64,000 nucleotides of DNA from Pigmentibacter ruber (GCF_009792895.1 NZ_WSSC01000004.1:372001-436000), one strand, 5' to 3'; positions 27,747 to 36,136 are shown, counted from the stretch's first letter. Program-made: numbers and translations. Notes: generated from the sequence alone by a model not told the origin.

Positions 27747-28703
27747 TTAATTTTCAGTATAATTTAAAGAAACTAAAAAACGATTTTTATCTTCTAAATC
27801 ACACAAGGAAAAATACTGCTCTTTAGGAAAACTCCAAGGTGAATGATTGCTCGAATAACTTTTAATATTTTTCTCTAAAACTTTTTCAGGCTGATCATGA
27901 GCTAATTCCATAGTAAAAATATACTCAGAAGATTTTAGTAAATTATATTTCTTAGTAAAATTAGTAATATTTTTGCCAATTTTTAGCCCCATATCTTCAC
28001 TGACTAAAGCTAATTTGGGTTCATAATTTTTTACAGAGATATCCAAATTTTCCCATTCCTCAAATGTTACATATGGAGGATTACTTATTATAACTTCTGC
28101 ACAGCCAAATTCTTTCTGTAAATATAAATAATTTTCTTCAATATTCAAATCGAGTTGCAAAAACTTAACATTACTTACCTTATTTTGTTCTGCATTTATC
28201 TTTGCTACTTTCAAAGCATCTTCAGAAATATCTATAGCAATAACTTTTGCATTTGGGTATTTTCTTGCTAACGCTATTGCTAAGCAACCTGATCCTGTAC
28301 AAAAATCATAGATTAGAGTTGGAAAAATATTTTTTAATTTTAAAAATTGCAAAACTATATCGAGCATAGTCTCTGTCTCAGGACGAGGAATTAGAACTCT
28401 TTCATCAACAAATAATTCTAATTCATGCCAATATTTCTTTTGCAATAAATAAGCTACAGGTACGCCTTGTAATCTTTTTGTTACAAGATCACGATATTTT
28501 TTACGTTCTATTTCATTTAATGGCTTATCTATCTGAATATAAAGCTGTACTTTAGGTAAATTTAAAACATGACTTAGTAACAATTGTGCATCTAAAAGCG
28601 GGGTATCTATCCCACTATTTGCAAACCGTTTTGTTGTCCAATTCAAAATTTCTCGAATAGTCCAAACAGTTTCTCTTTTATTTTGCTCAACGCTTTGCAT
28701 CAT
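27747..28703 (-). CDS. prmC: Peptide chain release factor N5-glutamine methyltransferase
   Basis: Methylates the Gln of the GGQ motif in release factors; 318 residues. An N-terminal helical domain (LLDAQLLLSHVLNLPKVQLYI, later RLQGVPVAYLLQKKYWHELELFV) leads to RVLIPRPETETMLD. The SAM-binding fold follows with YDFCTGSGCLAIALARKYP, and the signature NPPY is in EVIISNPPYVTFEEW. It lies 4 bases after prfA, its substrate's gene, the usual prfA-prmC pairing. Two adjacent ATGs at 28703 and 28700 are both possible starts. Confidence 0.93.
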   Translation of the reverse strand: MMQSVEQNKRETVWTIREILNWTTKRFANSGIDTPLLDAQLLLSHVLNLPKVQLYIQIDKPLNEIERKKYRDLVTKRLQGVPVAYLLQKKYWHELELFVDERVLIPRPETETMLDIVLQFLKLKNIFPTLIYDFCTGSGCLAIALARKYPNAKVIAIDISEDALKVAKINAEQNKVSNVKFLQLDLNIEENYLYLQKEFGCAEVIISNPPYVTFEEWENLDISVKNYEPKLALVSEDMGLKIGKNITNFTKKYNLLKSSEYIFTMELAHDQPEKVLEKNIKSYSSNHSPWSFPKEQYFSLCDLEDKNRFLVSLNYTEN

Positions 28704-28707
28704 TACT

Positions 28708-29781
28708 TTATTTACCTTCAGCTTGTAACTTTAACGCTTCTGCTTGATAATATTGCCTTAACATATCAAGCATATCTTGAATGTCACCTTCCATAAAAGC
28801 ATCTATTGAATGGATAGTATAATTTATTCTGTGATCAGTTACACGGGATTGAGGAAAATTGTAAGTACGAATCCGTTCACTTCTATCGCCTCTTCCAACT
28901 TGCGATTTTCTTTCTTCAGAAAAAGCTTTTTCTTTTTCAATTTCTGCAGCTTCAAAAAGTTTTGCTTGCAGAATTTTCATGGCTTTTGCACGGTTCTTTA
29001 TTTGTGAACGTTCATCTTGGCATGCAACAACAATACCACTTGGTATGTGAGTAATACGCACAGCAGAATCAGTTCTATTTACATGCTGGCCTCCAGCACC
29101 ACCAGCACGATAGGTATCTATCCGCAAGTCATTTTCGTTAATAGAGATTTCAACATCATCAGCTTCAGGCAGGACAGCTACCGTGATAGTAGACGTATGC
29201 ACCCGGCCTTGCGCTTCTGTTTGAGGAACGCGTTGCACTCTATGCACTCCACTTTCATACTTCAGAACGCTGTAAACCCCTTCGCCTTCAATCATAGCAA
29301 TTACTTCTTTTGTCCCACCTAATTCATTCTCATTGAGGGACATAATTTCCATTTTCCATTTCCTACGCTCAGCATAACGAGCATAAGCCCTGAATAATTG
29401 CCCAGCAAAAAGACTTGCCTCATCACCACCAGCACCGGCACGAATTTCTAAGAAAATATTTTTTCCATCATTTGGATCTTTAGGTAACAAATGAATAGAA
29501 AGTTCTTTTTCCAACTCAGAATAGCGCTCTTTCAATGTCCTGAGTTCTTCATAAGCCATATCCCGCATTTCACCAGTGCTTTCTGCAATAAGCTCCTCAG
29601 TAGATACTGTTTCTTCTTCTATTTTTTTAAATTCACGATACAGCCGAACAGTTTCTTCCAGATCTGCACGTTCTTTGCTTAATTTCCGAAACTCTGAATT
29701 ATTAGAAATCACTTCTGGTCTTGCTAGAAGACTCTCTAACTCTAAAAATCTACGTTCAATTTTAGCTAACTGTTGTATCAT
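28708..29781 (-). CDS. prfA: Peptide chain release factor 1
   Basis: Recognises UAA and UAG stop codons on the ribosome and triggers peptide release; 357 residues, the normal length. The codon-reading P-x-T motif is PQT in RVPQTEAQGRVHTS. The catalytic GGQ is in YRAGGAGGQHVNRTDSAVR. The C-terminal RSERIRTYNFPQSRVTDHRI is typical of RF1. It is upstream of prmC in a two-gene operon, with rpmE further upstream on the same strand separated by a terminator. Confidence 0.96.
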   Translation of the reverse strand: MIQQLAKIERRFLELESLLARPEVISNNSEFRKLSKERADLEETVRLYREFKKIEEETVSTEELIAESTGEMRDMAYEELRTLKERYSELEKELSIHLLPKDPNDGKNIFLEIRAGAGGDEASLFAGQLFRAYARYAERRKWKMEIMSLNENELGGTKEVIAMIEGEGVYSVLKYESGVHRVQRVPQTEAQGRVHTSTITVAVLPEADDVEISINENDLRIDTYRAGGAGGQHVNRTDSAVRITHIPSGIVVACQDERSQIKNRAKAMKILQAKLFEAAEIEKEKAFSEERKSQVGRGDRSERIRTYNFPQSRVTDHRINYTIHSIDAFMEGDIQDMLDMLRQYYQAEALKLQAEGK

Positions 29782-29861
29782 AAGATTTTTCCAATTTTAA
29801 AAGGCATATAATAGATTAAGGATCAAATTCAGTGAAAGGTTTAAATAACCCTTTTAACATG

Positions 29862-29895
29862 CAAAAAAGGGAGCATCCAGATGGTTATGCTCCCT
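29862..29895 (-). terminator. Rho-independent terminator of rpmE
   Basis: On the minus strand a perfect 9-bp stem (AGGGAGCAT/ATGCTCCCT, arms 29887-29895 and 29868-29876, 10-base loop) is followed by a T run (complement at 29863-29868). It starts about 25 bases after the rpmE stop. Confidence 0.85.
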
Positions 29896-29919
29896 ACTTT
29901 TGCTTTTAATTTTAAACAG

Positions 29920-30141
29920 TTACTTGTTTGTTTGATTTGCTTTTGCAGCAGCGTATTTACGGTTAAAACGTTCAATACGCCCAGCAGTATCAAGAACTTT
30001 ATGGTTTCCTGTCCAGAATGGGTGGCATACACTACAAGTTTCTACTTTTAGCACATTTTTTGTACCACGAGTTTCAAATGTGTTACCGCAAGCGCAGTGT
30101 ACTTCGCATGGGCCAAATTTAGGATGTATGTTCTCTCTCAT
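29920..30141 (-). CDS. rpmE: 50S ribosomal protein L31
   Basis: 73-residue ribosomal protein. The N-terminus MRENIHPKFGPCEVHCACGN and the central ETCSVCHPFWTGNHKVLDTAGRIERFNRKY are characteristic. The CxC and CxxC pairs show the zinc-binding (C+) form rather than the zinc-free paralogue. It stands alone with its own terminator, and lies upstream of prfA on the same strand. Confidence 0.96.
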   Translation of the reverse strand: MRENIHPKFGPCEVHCACGNTFETRGTKNVLKVETCSVCHPFWTGNHKVLDTAGRIERFNRKYAAAKANQTNK

Positions 30142-30419
30142 AAAAACCTCAGAATTATTAATAGCTTACGCTTATTTCGTCTTGCGTCAAATACCTCTTG
30201 CCGCGAATGACGGCAACTGAAGATGGCAACTAGTAGCAAATGACAAGGTTTGAGTCAACGTCTAATTGCATAGTTTAGAAGAATTCTTTTCTAGACTATT
30301 GACATAACTCGTTTTTTTGTTACTTTACTATTGCAGTCTGCATGTCGTTGATATATTTAAACTCATCCTAAATTCTTTGGATTAAATCATTCACATAGAA
30401 ATGTAAAAAGGGTGTTCGT

Positions 30420-30986
30420 ATGAATTCATATTACCAAAATAGAGTATTGGGCTATTTCTCATCCATTGCTATTGCAAACGATTTTGATGTCGAAATTTTT
30501 GTTGGAAAACCACAAGGACTAGAAATCAGAAGCAAGGAAGGCCTTTTCGCTAAAGTTCTCACCGAAGTGAACTCCTTTGGTAAATTATATATTCGAATGG
30601 AGGAAGACTTCAGTCCTATTCTACGCCCACAAATTATAATTCATACTCATGTATTAAATTCTCTGTATATAAGAGACACAGTATGTGCAAGTGTATTAGA
30701 CATTAGAGGTGAACATTTTAGTTTTGAAGGAACGGATACTAGCCAATCTAATTTAATAGGGTATGTAGAAAACTTCAAAATAAATATGTTTGGCTCAGCA
30801 AAACTAAATGCCGTTGAATTAGAAGCTAAAAATATTTCAGTTTCTTGTAATCATACTTCACAAATTCGTTTATTTGCACATAATACAATAGCAGGTTCCG
30901 CCTATGGTAAATCGTATTTGCATTATAAAGGAAATCCTGAGTTAGCAATTTTTAATGCAGGACAGTCTTTTATATCAGCATTGTAA
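30420..30986 (+). CDS. DUF2807 (head GIN domain)-like protein without signal peptide
   Basis: 188 residues, predicted all-beta. FSSIAIANDFDVEIFVGKPQGLEI at the N-terminus and IAGSAYGKSYLHYKGNPEL near the C-terminus match the DUF2807 beta-helix family (formerly called auto-transporter adhesin head GIN domain). The repeating short beta strands between them (ALNAVELEAKNISVSCN) fit a solenoid. Most relatives are exported; this one has no signal peptide or anchor. AAAGGGTG precedes the ATG. It has no operon partners. Confidence 0.65.
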   Translation: MNSYYQNRVLGYFSSIAIANDFDVEIFVGKPQGLEIRSKEGLFAKVLTEVNSFGKLYIRMEEDFSPILRPQIIIHTHVLNSLYIRDTVCASVLDIRGEHFSFEGTDTSQSNLIGYVENFKINMFGSAKLNAVELEAKNISVSCNHTSQIRLFAHNTIAGSAYGKSYLHYKGNPELAIFNAGQSFISAL

Positions 30987-31300
30987 AAAATTTTAACTAT
31001 AAATTGCAAAAATTTATATTGCTAAAAAAATTCTTTAATAAATTAATGAAATCATATTAAAAATGTAACAATAAAACTAGTTTATTTCAAAAATGAGAAT
31101 GACGCTTAAAATATAAGCATATTTTAAGCGTTATAAAATTTGATTTATATATTTAGGTATTTTAGTATATCTGCAAATGGTATTCTTATCTACTGAATAT
31201 CAAAACAAAGGATCTCTTGAAAAAAAATTTTCTGTGTTAAGTATATTTAAATTTCCAAAGTAACTATAAATTTTAACTTTCTTAAATTGGTACTGATAAA
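30987..31300. other. AT-rich intergenic region with a perfect 13-bp hairpin
   Basis: About 310 bases with no usable open frame. The only clear structure is the hairpin at 31102-31131, listed separately. No consensus promoter for the following gene was found with confidence. Confidence 0.45.
31102..31131. terminator. Perfect 13-bp inverted repeat, terminator-like
   Basis: Arms 31102-31114 and 31119-31131 are perfect reverse complements around a 4-base loop. There is no long T run after it. It lies 115 bases after the DUF2807-like gene and could be that gene's terminator or an operator-like site. Confidence 0.5.
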
Positions 31301-32095
31301 GTGAAATTCAAAAAAACAATCAAATATCTTTCTAATATTGTAATTTCAAATATTATTCTTATAAATATCCACGCTTCTGAATTAAATGTAAATTATGACT
31401 TGCCTATTAAAAAAAAGGAACTTTCAGTAGGAAAAAGTAAGTTTTCAAATTCTATTATTAGAAGAAATTGTTATAAATACTCTGATTATGTCATAGTAGA
31501 AGAAGTTGATAATGGACTAAAAGGTGCTGCCCAAATAGGAATAGAACCTACTAAAAAAAGCTCGAATTTTCTGGAAATATGCAAAAAAAAATATCAAAGC
31601 TTTAAAATTAAAATGATAGCAGAAGGTTACTATGGTGGGAAAATTAATCAATTTATAATCAATGATGGTAACGATGTATTTGGTGCTGAATTTTTATTTC
31701 AAATCTTTGTCATTAAAAGTGACAAACTAATAAAAGTATTTGAGGATTTAAGACACTCCAACCAAAAATATGAGTACTTAAGAAATTCAAAGCATAGCCT
31801 AGGTATTCGTTACTGGAAAAGTTTAAAGGTAGAAAATGATTGCTCTATAAACGATAGGACATGTCTTGAGCAAATTAGGATTGCAAATAAATTGCCAAAT
31901 GATTTAAACTTTAACAATTGTGTTAAATCTATTAATCAAAGAATTACTGCATTAAAAAATGAAAATTCTGATATTTCTTATTTAAATAATACTTCTGGAA
32001 ATCAATTTTTTATTTATATTGAAATTCCAGATATTTATTTCTCGGAAAATTCTAAAGTTTTAGATAAAAATGTGAAATGTGAGAGTAAGCCTTAA
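31301..32095 (+). CDS. Secreted protein, unknown function
   Basis: 264 residues. The N-terminus MKFKKTIKYLSNIVISNIILINIHASELN looks like a signal peptide, cleaved near residue 26. The mature part has six or more Cys (RRNCYKY, EICKKKY, DCSINDRTCLEQ, NNCVKS and KCESKP), suggesting disulfides outside the cytoplasm. No domain recognised. The start is GTG at 31301 with only a weak ribosome-binding site, so the true start is uncertain. It is transcribed toward the LRR gene, separated by 260 bases. Confidence 0.62.
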   Translation: MKFKKTIKYLSNIVISNIILINIHASELNVNYDLPIKKKELSVGKSKFSNSIIRRNCYKYSDYVIVEEVDNGLKGAAQIGIEPTKKSSNFLEICKKKYQSFKIKMIAEGYYGGKINQFIINDGNDVFGAEFLFQIFVIKSDKLIKVFEDLRHSNQKYEYLRNSKHSLGIRYWKSLKVENDCSINDRTCLEQIRIANKLPNDLNFNNCVKSINQRITALKNENSDISYLNNTSGNQFFIYIEIPDIYFSENSKVLDKNVKCESKP

Positions 32096-32304
32096 CTTTA
32101 TTTCATGATAAATGTCTCGTGTTATATTTAATCTTCTAAAATAAATTTATAATACTTTTTTTTATTTTAAAAAAATATTATATATAAATTTTTTCCAACA
32201 CTATTAAAAAATTTTTTTTAAATTTAATTTATAAATCAATATTTTAAACTATTCTGAGGTCACTTGACGAAAATTAAATTTAAGTAATAGATACTTTATC
32301 TTTT

Positions 32305-32327
32305 ACTCATGAAAAGTGTTCATGAGT
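32305..32327 (+). terminator. 8-bp hairpin followed by T-rich tract
   Basis: ACTCATGA at 32305-32312 pairs with TCATGAGT at 32320-32327 around a 7-base loop, followed by TATTTTATTT. It lies 210 bases after the upstream gene and only 30 bases before the LRR gene's ATG, so it may be a late terminator or a 5' leader element. Confidence 0.45.
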
Positions 32328-32356
32328 TATTTTATTTGAATTAAAAAAGGATCTTT

Positions 32357-33220
32357 ATGCTTTTAAAAAGATTAATTTTAACAGTTGCAACCTTTAGTTT
32401 CTTAACTTGTTTAAATGTTACTGCCAGTGAATACGGTTTATCCTTTCAAAATGAAAAAATGATAAATACTGATTCAGTAATTGATAATTCAAATAATCAA
32501 TTATCAGATATTAACTCATTATTTAATGGAGAAATTAATAATAAAATTACTACCATAGACTTAAGTAATAATATTATAAAAAATATTTCATATGATGATG
32601 TTTTAAGATTAAAAGAGCACTACCCAAATTTGACAAATCTTAATCTTGAGCACAATTTTATAAAAGACGCTAATTCTTTAATGCAATTAGAATCTTTAAA
32701 AGTTCTAAATTTAAATTTCAATAAATTAGAAAAAATACCTGAAGACATTGGAAATCTTATTAACTTAGAAGAACTACAAATAAGTGGCAGAAATAAATGC
32801 TCTTTAATAAATGGATGTTTTGATTTCTTTGGTATCAAACAGGGGCATATAAAAACAGTTCCAAAATCAATGATAAAATTAAAAAATCTTAAAGTACTTA
32901 ATTTAAGTTATAACTATCTTTCAAAAAATTTAACTGAACCGGAAGTGTTTAATTCACTTTTAAATACATTAAATATTCTTGACTTCAGTAGTACAGAAGT
33001 TAAAAGAATACATGTTTCTACATTATATAAAATTAAAGATATAAAAGGAAAATTCATTCCAAGTCATAGTACAGCTTCCGAGATTAATTCTAAAACACAT
33101 TTAATTTATATTAAAAATACTCCTCTTGAACATACTATAAATTACATTAAATCTTTTAAAAACAACCTAATTATAGGTGGAAATTTTAAGGATATAGATA
33201 CTTGCATAACATATGAATAA
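32357..33220 (+). CDS. Secreted leucine-rich-repeat protein
   Basis: 287 residues. A signal peptide (MLLKRLILTVATFSFLTCLNVTAS) is followed by roughly six leucine-rich repeats (about residues 60-220). Examples are ITTIDLSNNIIKNI, LTNLNLEHNFIKDA, LKVLNLNFNKLEKIPEDIG and LKVLNLSYNYLSKNL. The LxxLxLxxNxLxxIP spacing is the type common in eukaryote-like bacterial effectors and adhesins. The tail after residue 235 is not repeat-like. AAAAAGGA precedes the ATG. Exported LRR proteins usually bind host or surface proteins; that role is inferred. Confidence 0.8.
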   Translation: MLLKRLILTVATFSFLTCLNVTASEYGLSFQNEKMINTDSVIDNSNNQLSDINSLFNGEINNKITTIDLSNNIIKNISYDDVLRLKEHYPNLTNLNLEHNFIKDANSLMQLESLKVLNLNFNKLEKIPEDIGNLINLEELQISGRNKCSLINGCFDFFGIKQGHIKTVPKSMIKLKNLKVLNLSYNYLSKNLTEPEVFNSLLNTLNILDFSSTEVKRIHVSTLYKIKDIKGKFIPSHSTASEINSKTHLIYIKNTPLEHTINYIKSFKNNLIIGGNFKDIDTCITYE

Positions 33221-33257
33221 AAATAAATAGATATTTATATGTTATTGTATATTTACT

Positions 33258-33719
33258 CTACTTTTTCCAAAAATTGCAATTTTGATACATTAAAAATTTT
33301 GGAAAATAATTAACAGTTGTTTCATCTAAAAATAAATCCTTATATAATACATTATCGAAAGCTACCCACATCAATTTATATCCTTACAGTAATATGCATA
33401 AAAAAAATCTTTATTTAATTTCTTTTTTTGCAATTTCAAATTTGGTTCATAACTGTGATTTATATAACGCATAGCTGTAGTTTGTTTATAGTTCAAAACA
33501 ATTTCTTTATTAAATTCGTCACCAAGATAATGTGCATATTTTTCTTCTAATTTTTTTTGAAACAAAACCATTACCTAAAAAAGTTCCATTTAGTATATTT
33601 TTTTTGCAGCAACTCCTTTTCCATGATTTTCAAAATTTTTCAATTTAATAATATCGGATGTATTTAGATCTAAAAGTAATTCTGTTATAACATTCTATAG
33701 TAAATAGTTCTTTAATCAT
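33258..33719 (-). pseudogene. Broken SET-domain methyltransferase gene
   Basis: Read on the minus strand across three or four frame changes, the segments give MIKELFTIECYN, then SDIIKLKNFENHGKGVAAK, then NILNGTFLGNG, then the 33571-33371 frame with YLGDEF and AMRYINHSYEPNLKLQ, and lastly MWVAFDNVLYKDLFLDE ending at 33258. GKGVxAxKxIxxGTFLG and RYINHSxEPN are the N-terminal and catalytic NHSC-type motifs of SET lysine methyltransferases (Cys replaced by Tyr here). At least two frame changes fall in A runs, so sequencing error is possible. It begins 21 bases after the YcaO stop on the same strand. Confidence 0.6.
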
Positions 33720-33740
33720 AAATATAAAATAGCATAAAAT

Positions 33741-34982
33741 TTAGGAATATAACTCTATTAATTTTTTTCCTCTTTTTTTTATAAGAGGAATATAGCCATA
33801 ACAAATAGCGTAGAAATTTTCAATTTCTGGCATAAAACACTTAACTAATGAAACACTATTATTAAAAGGATAAAGTTGAGTGAAAAAAACATCAAACCCA
33901 TTTTCTTTTATATCTAATAAAATTTCATTTAAATAATTTTTACTAGATAAATGAATCACACTTTCTTGGCACTGATAGTCAATAACATCAAAAAACTTTT
34001 TTTCAAGTAAATTAAAAATATTAAGTTTAGCTGCTTGTAGATAATTTTCATCTTCAATATCTACAAATAAATCTGAGGCTTCTTCATTCCAATGATACTT
34101 ATTACACAGGTGATAATATTGCACACATTCCAATAATGCTCTTTCAATTGCATAATCATGCGATAAAGATGCCCCATACCCTTTGTAGGGAGTATCACTA
34201 CCGGGATTCTTCGCAAAAACAGCAAATGCTTGTATTTTAAAAGAACTTTCCAAATCAACAATCACAATTTCAGATTGAATTTCAAATTCAACTTGCGCAC
34301 ATAACTCTTGTAAATGTGTAGGCAAAGATTTTATATTCAAAATCTTTATTTTTTGCTTACATAAAAATACTTTAATTAAAAATAGAGATATTGAATCTCT
34401 CTCTATAATTTCTGAAATACCATGTATCAATGCTTCATTTTGACTACAGCCAATTGCACAACCATTGTCATTCGATAAAAAGTATTTATCTTTATAGTCA
34501 ACTTCATCGGGACTTAAATAAACACTATAAGGATCAAAACAAGCAATTGGAAAATGAATCACAGAATTGTAATGTAGAAGTGAACGCATTTTAAGCCAAG
34601 CTATTTTTTTATCTGGCAAAATACTTTCGTAGAAGTCTTCTTCAGGTTCTCCTGGTAAAATAAAAATATTATTTAATTTTACTTCTTCTAGAGTGTAATA
34701 GTAAAGAACAATTTCTTTGTTATTGTAAATTGTTTCTAAATAGTGCTGAATTGCTTCATACTTAGCACTGAGATTAGACTGCGCAAAACTTCTTCCTTTA
34801 CCTATCCCAATTAAAGAATTAATTAACTGATTGGGTAATTCCTTTTCTGGGATTAAATTGCAGACAGTAGTAACAATATTCTTCCCTATATGCTCAAGCT
34901 TATAAGTTAGATTCAGTGCCTGAATGCATTCTTCCCAAAACAAATGAGCAGATTTTTCTGAAAATTCCCTTTCAAAAAGCAT
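33741..34982 (-). CDS. YcaO-domain protein, likely peptide-backbone cyclodehydratase
   Basis: YcaO enzymes use ATP to activate amide bonds, making azolines, thioamides or macroamidines in ribosomal peptides. About 413 residues from ATG 34982; the frame stays open to a GTG at 35042. Conserved blocks are GIGKGRSFAQSNLSAKYEAIQHYLE, NDNGCAIGCSQNEALIHGISEIIERD (Glu residues for ATP/Mg) and GYGASLSHDYAIERALLECVQYY. The usual ER after the first block is QH here, and no PxPxP C-terminus is present. No E1-like or leader-binding partner and no TfuA is nearby. A 30-residue peptide gene lies just upstream and a broken SET gene just downstream. The start is uncertain. Confidence 0.82.
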   Translation of the reverse strand: MLFEREFSEKSAHLFWEECIQALNLTYKLEHIGKNIVTTVCNLIPEKELPNQLINSLIGIGKGRSFAQSNLSAKYEAIQHYLETIYNNKEIVLYYYTLEEVKLNNIFILPGEPEEDFYESILPDKKIAWLKMRSLLHYNSVIHFPIACFDPYSVYLSPDEVDYKDKYFLSNDNGCAIGCSQNEALIHGISEIIERDSISLFLIKVFLCKQKIKILNIKSLPTHLQELCAQVEFEIQSEIVIVDLESSFKIQAFAVFAKNPGSDTPYKGYGASLSHDYAIERALLECVQYYHLCNKYHWNEEASDLFVDIEDENYLQAAKLNIFNLLEKKFFDVIDYQCQESVIHLSSKNYLNEILLDIKENGFDVFFTQLYPFNNSVSLVKCFMPEIENFYAICYGYIPLIKKRGKKLIELYS

Positions 34983-35066
34983 GATTATTTTCTTTGCCAA
35001 CAAAATAATAAGACACATGAGTTTTTGCTCACATGTCTTCACTTATAGTTTTTTAAATTCGTATTG

Positions 35067-35159
35067 TTATTTTTGAACCTTATTTTTAGTCCTTGAAGTT
35101 GGAGCTTTAACATTTGGTTTATGAATAACTACACATGAATTGCAGGAACCAAGACCCAT
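35067..35159 (-). CDS. Candidate RiPP precursor peptide, 30 residues
   Basis: A 30-codon frame beginning MGLGSCNSCVVIH and continuing into a Cys-free tail rich in Lys, Arg, Pro and Thr that ends NKVQK. AAAGGAG stands seven bases before the ATG, one of the best ribosome-binding sites in the window, and a TTGACA promoter candidate lies upstream. The YcaO frame opens 24-84 bases downstream on the same strand. Cys6 and Cys9 next to small residues would suit azoline formation. With modifiable residues at the N-terminus and a basic tail behind, the layout recalls bottromycin precursors (N-terminal core, C-terminal follower). The precursor role is inferred. Confidence 0.62.
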   Translation of the reverse strand: MGLGSCNSCVVIHKPNVKAPTSRTKNKVQK

Positions 35160-35663
35160 AAATTTTCTCCTTTATTTGAACTTTGATGGATTAAAGTTAC
35201 AAAAAATCAATTCTATTGTCAATATACTAATTTAGGAAATCAAAAAATTTTATTTTTACACATGATGCAAAATAAAGGTATAAAGAATGCTTTCAAATGG
35301 AGACAAGATTTTTTCGATAGCGTTTCATCACTAATGTCTTTGCTCTAAAAAATTGAATAAGAAAAAAAATAAAATGATTAGATTGAATATATGCTCAAAA
35401 TATAATCACTAATAAGTAAAAACATGCTTCAAGACTAATTAAGAAACATTGAGGTAATAATATTTACCTTGAGTTGCTTTTATTATAACAAAAAAATAAA
35501 AAATAGACATGCATACAATTCTCAAAATTTACTTTAATTTAATGTAATTTTGTATTATAATAAATTTATTGTATTTAAATAGTTAGAATCTTAAATTGTG
35601 AATGATGTAAATAAATTTATTGCCATCGCAAATTAAAAATATTTTTTAAATGAATGGAAATTT
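35160..35663. other. AT-rich intergenic region upstream of the peptide-YcaO operon
   Basis: About 500 bases containing the ribosome-binding site and promoter candidate of the peptide gene at its left end. The rest shows no open frame with coding character. A short GAGGTAA/TTACCTT repeat lies near 35451-35470. The composition fits decayed sequence between two broken genes. Confidence 0.4.
35194..35222 (-). promoter_or_regulatory. Promoter candidate for the peptide-YcaO operon
   Basis: On the minus strand a perfect TTGACA (complement at 35217-35222) is followed after 17 bases by TAACTT (complement at 35194-35199). The -10 is weak. It lies 35-63 bases upstream of the peptide ATG. Confidence 0.4.
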
Positions 35664-36136
35664 ATGCTCAAAAAAAACTACATTTTTTTTTGTTAACATA
35701 TACCTTTTATGCTTACTCTAATGGAGAAATTTAACTTATAAATAATCAAAGTGATGTTATTCAAATTGATTTTGAAAAACGAAGAATTTTATCTTTTTAA
35801 TAAAAATGTAAAAGTAAAAATTGAAGATTCAGGCTCAGAATGCTATTGGATTCATATATTAAATATTATTAAAAAAATCCATGGTTATTTCTTAATATTG
35901 TATGTAAATGATCAAGAAATGGGAAAAATATGCGCGACCAAATATTCTTCTATAGACTATAAAGTTCACACTAATATTGAATTAGTAAAAATCCTTCAAA
36001 TATATTTGTATTAAAATTTTATAATGCTGGATGGTGGGGTGAGAAATCTAATGATACAGAAGAGCTAGAAGTAATTTTAGATTATGATATTAGTTTTCCA
36101 ATTAAATTTATAGATAATTCTCTAATTATTCATTGA
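35664..36136 (+). pseudogene. Degraded gene for a small exported protein
   Basis: Successive frames read as one protein: MLKKNYIFF, then LTYTFYAYSNGEI, a TAA stop, LINNQSDVIQIDFE, then NEEFYLFNKNVKVKIEDSGSECYWIH, and finally FVLKFYNAGWWGEKSNDTEELEV to IIH at a TGA (36134-36136). The start looks like a signal peptide. One in-frame stop and at least three frame changes are needed, so the gene is dead unless the sequence is wrong. An 87-residue open frame at 35751-36014 is only its middle piece. No family recognised. Confidence 0.5.

Noticed and set aside
35067-35159. Methanobactin-like precursor, because of the Gly-Ser-Cys motif
   Set aside because: Methanobactin needs MbnB/MbnC (DUF692-type) enzymes, which are absent here; the neighbour is YcaO.
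35240-35340. Possible insertion-sequence end near a TTTTTTCGATAGCG stretch
   Set aside because: No transposase frame, terminal inverted repeats or target duplication could be found.
35751-36014. An intact 87-residue gene
   Set aside because: Flanking frames continue the same protein on both sides across frame changes, so it is the middle piece of a broken gene.
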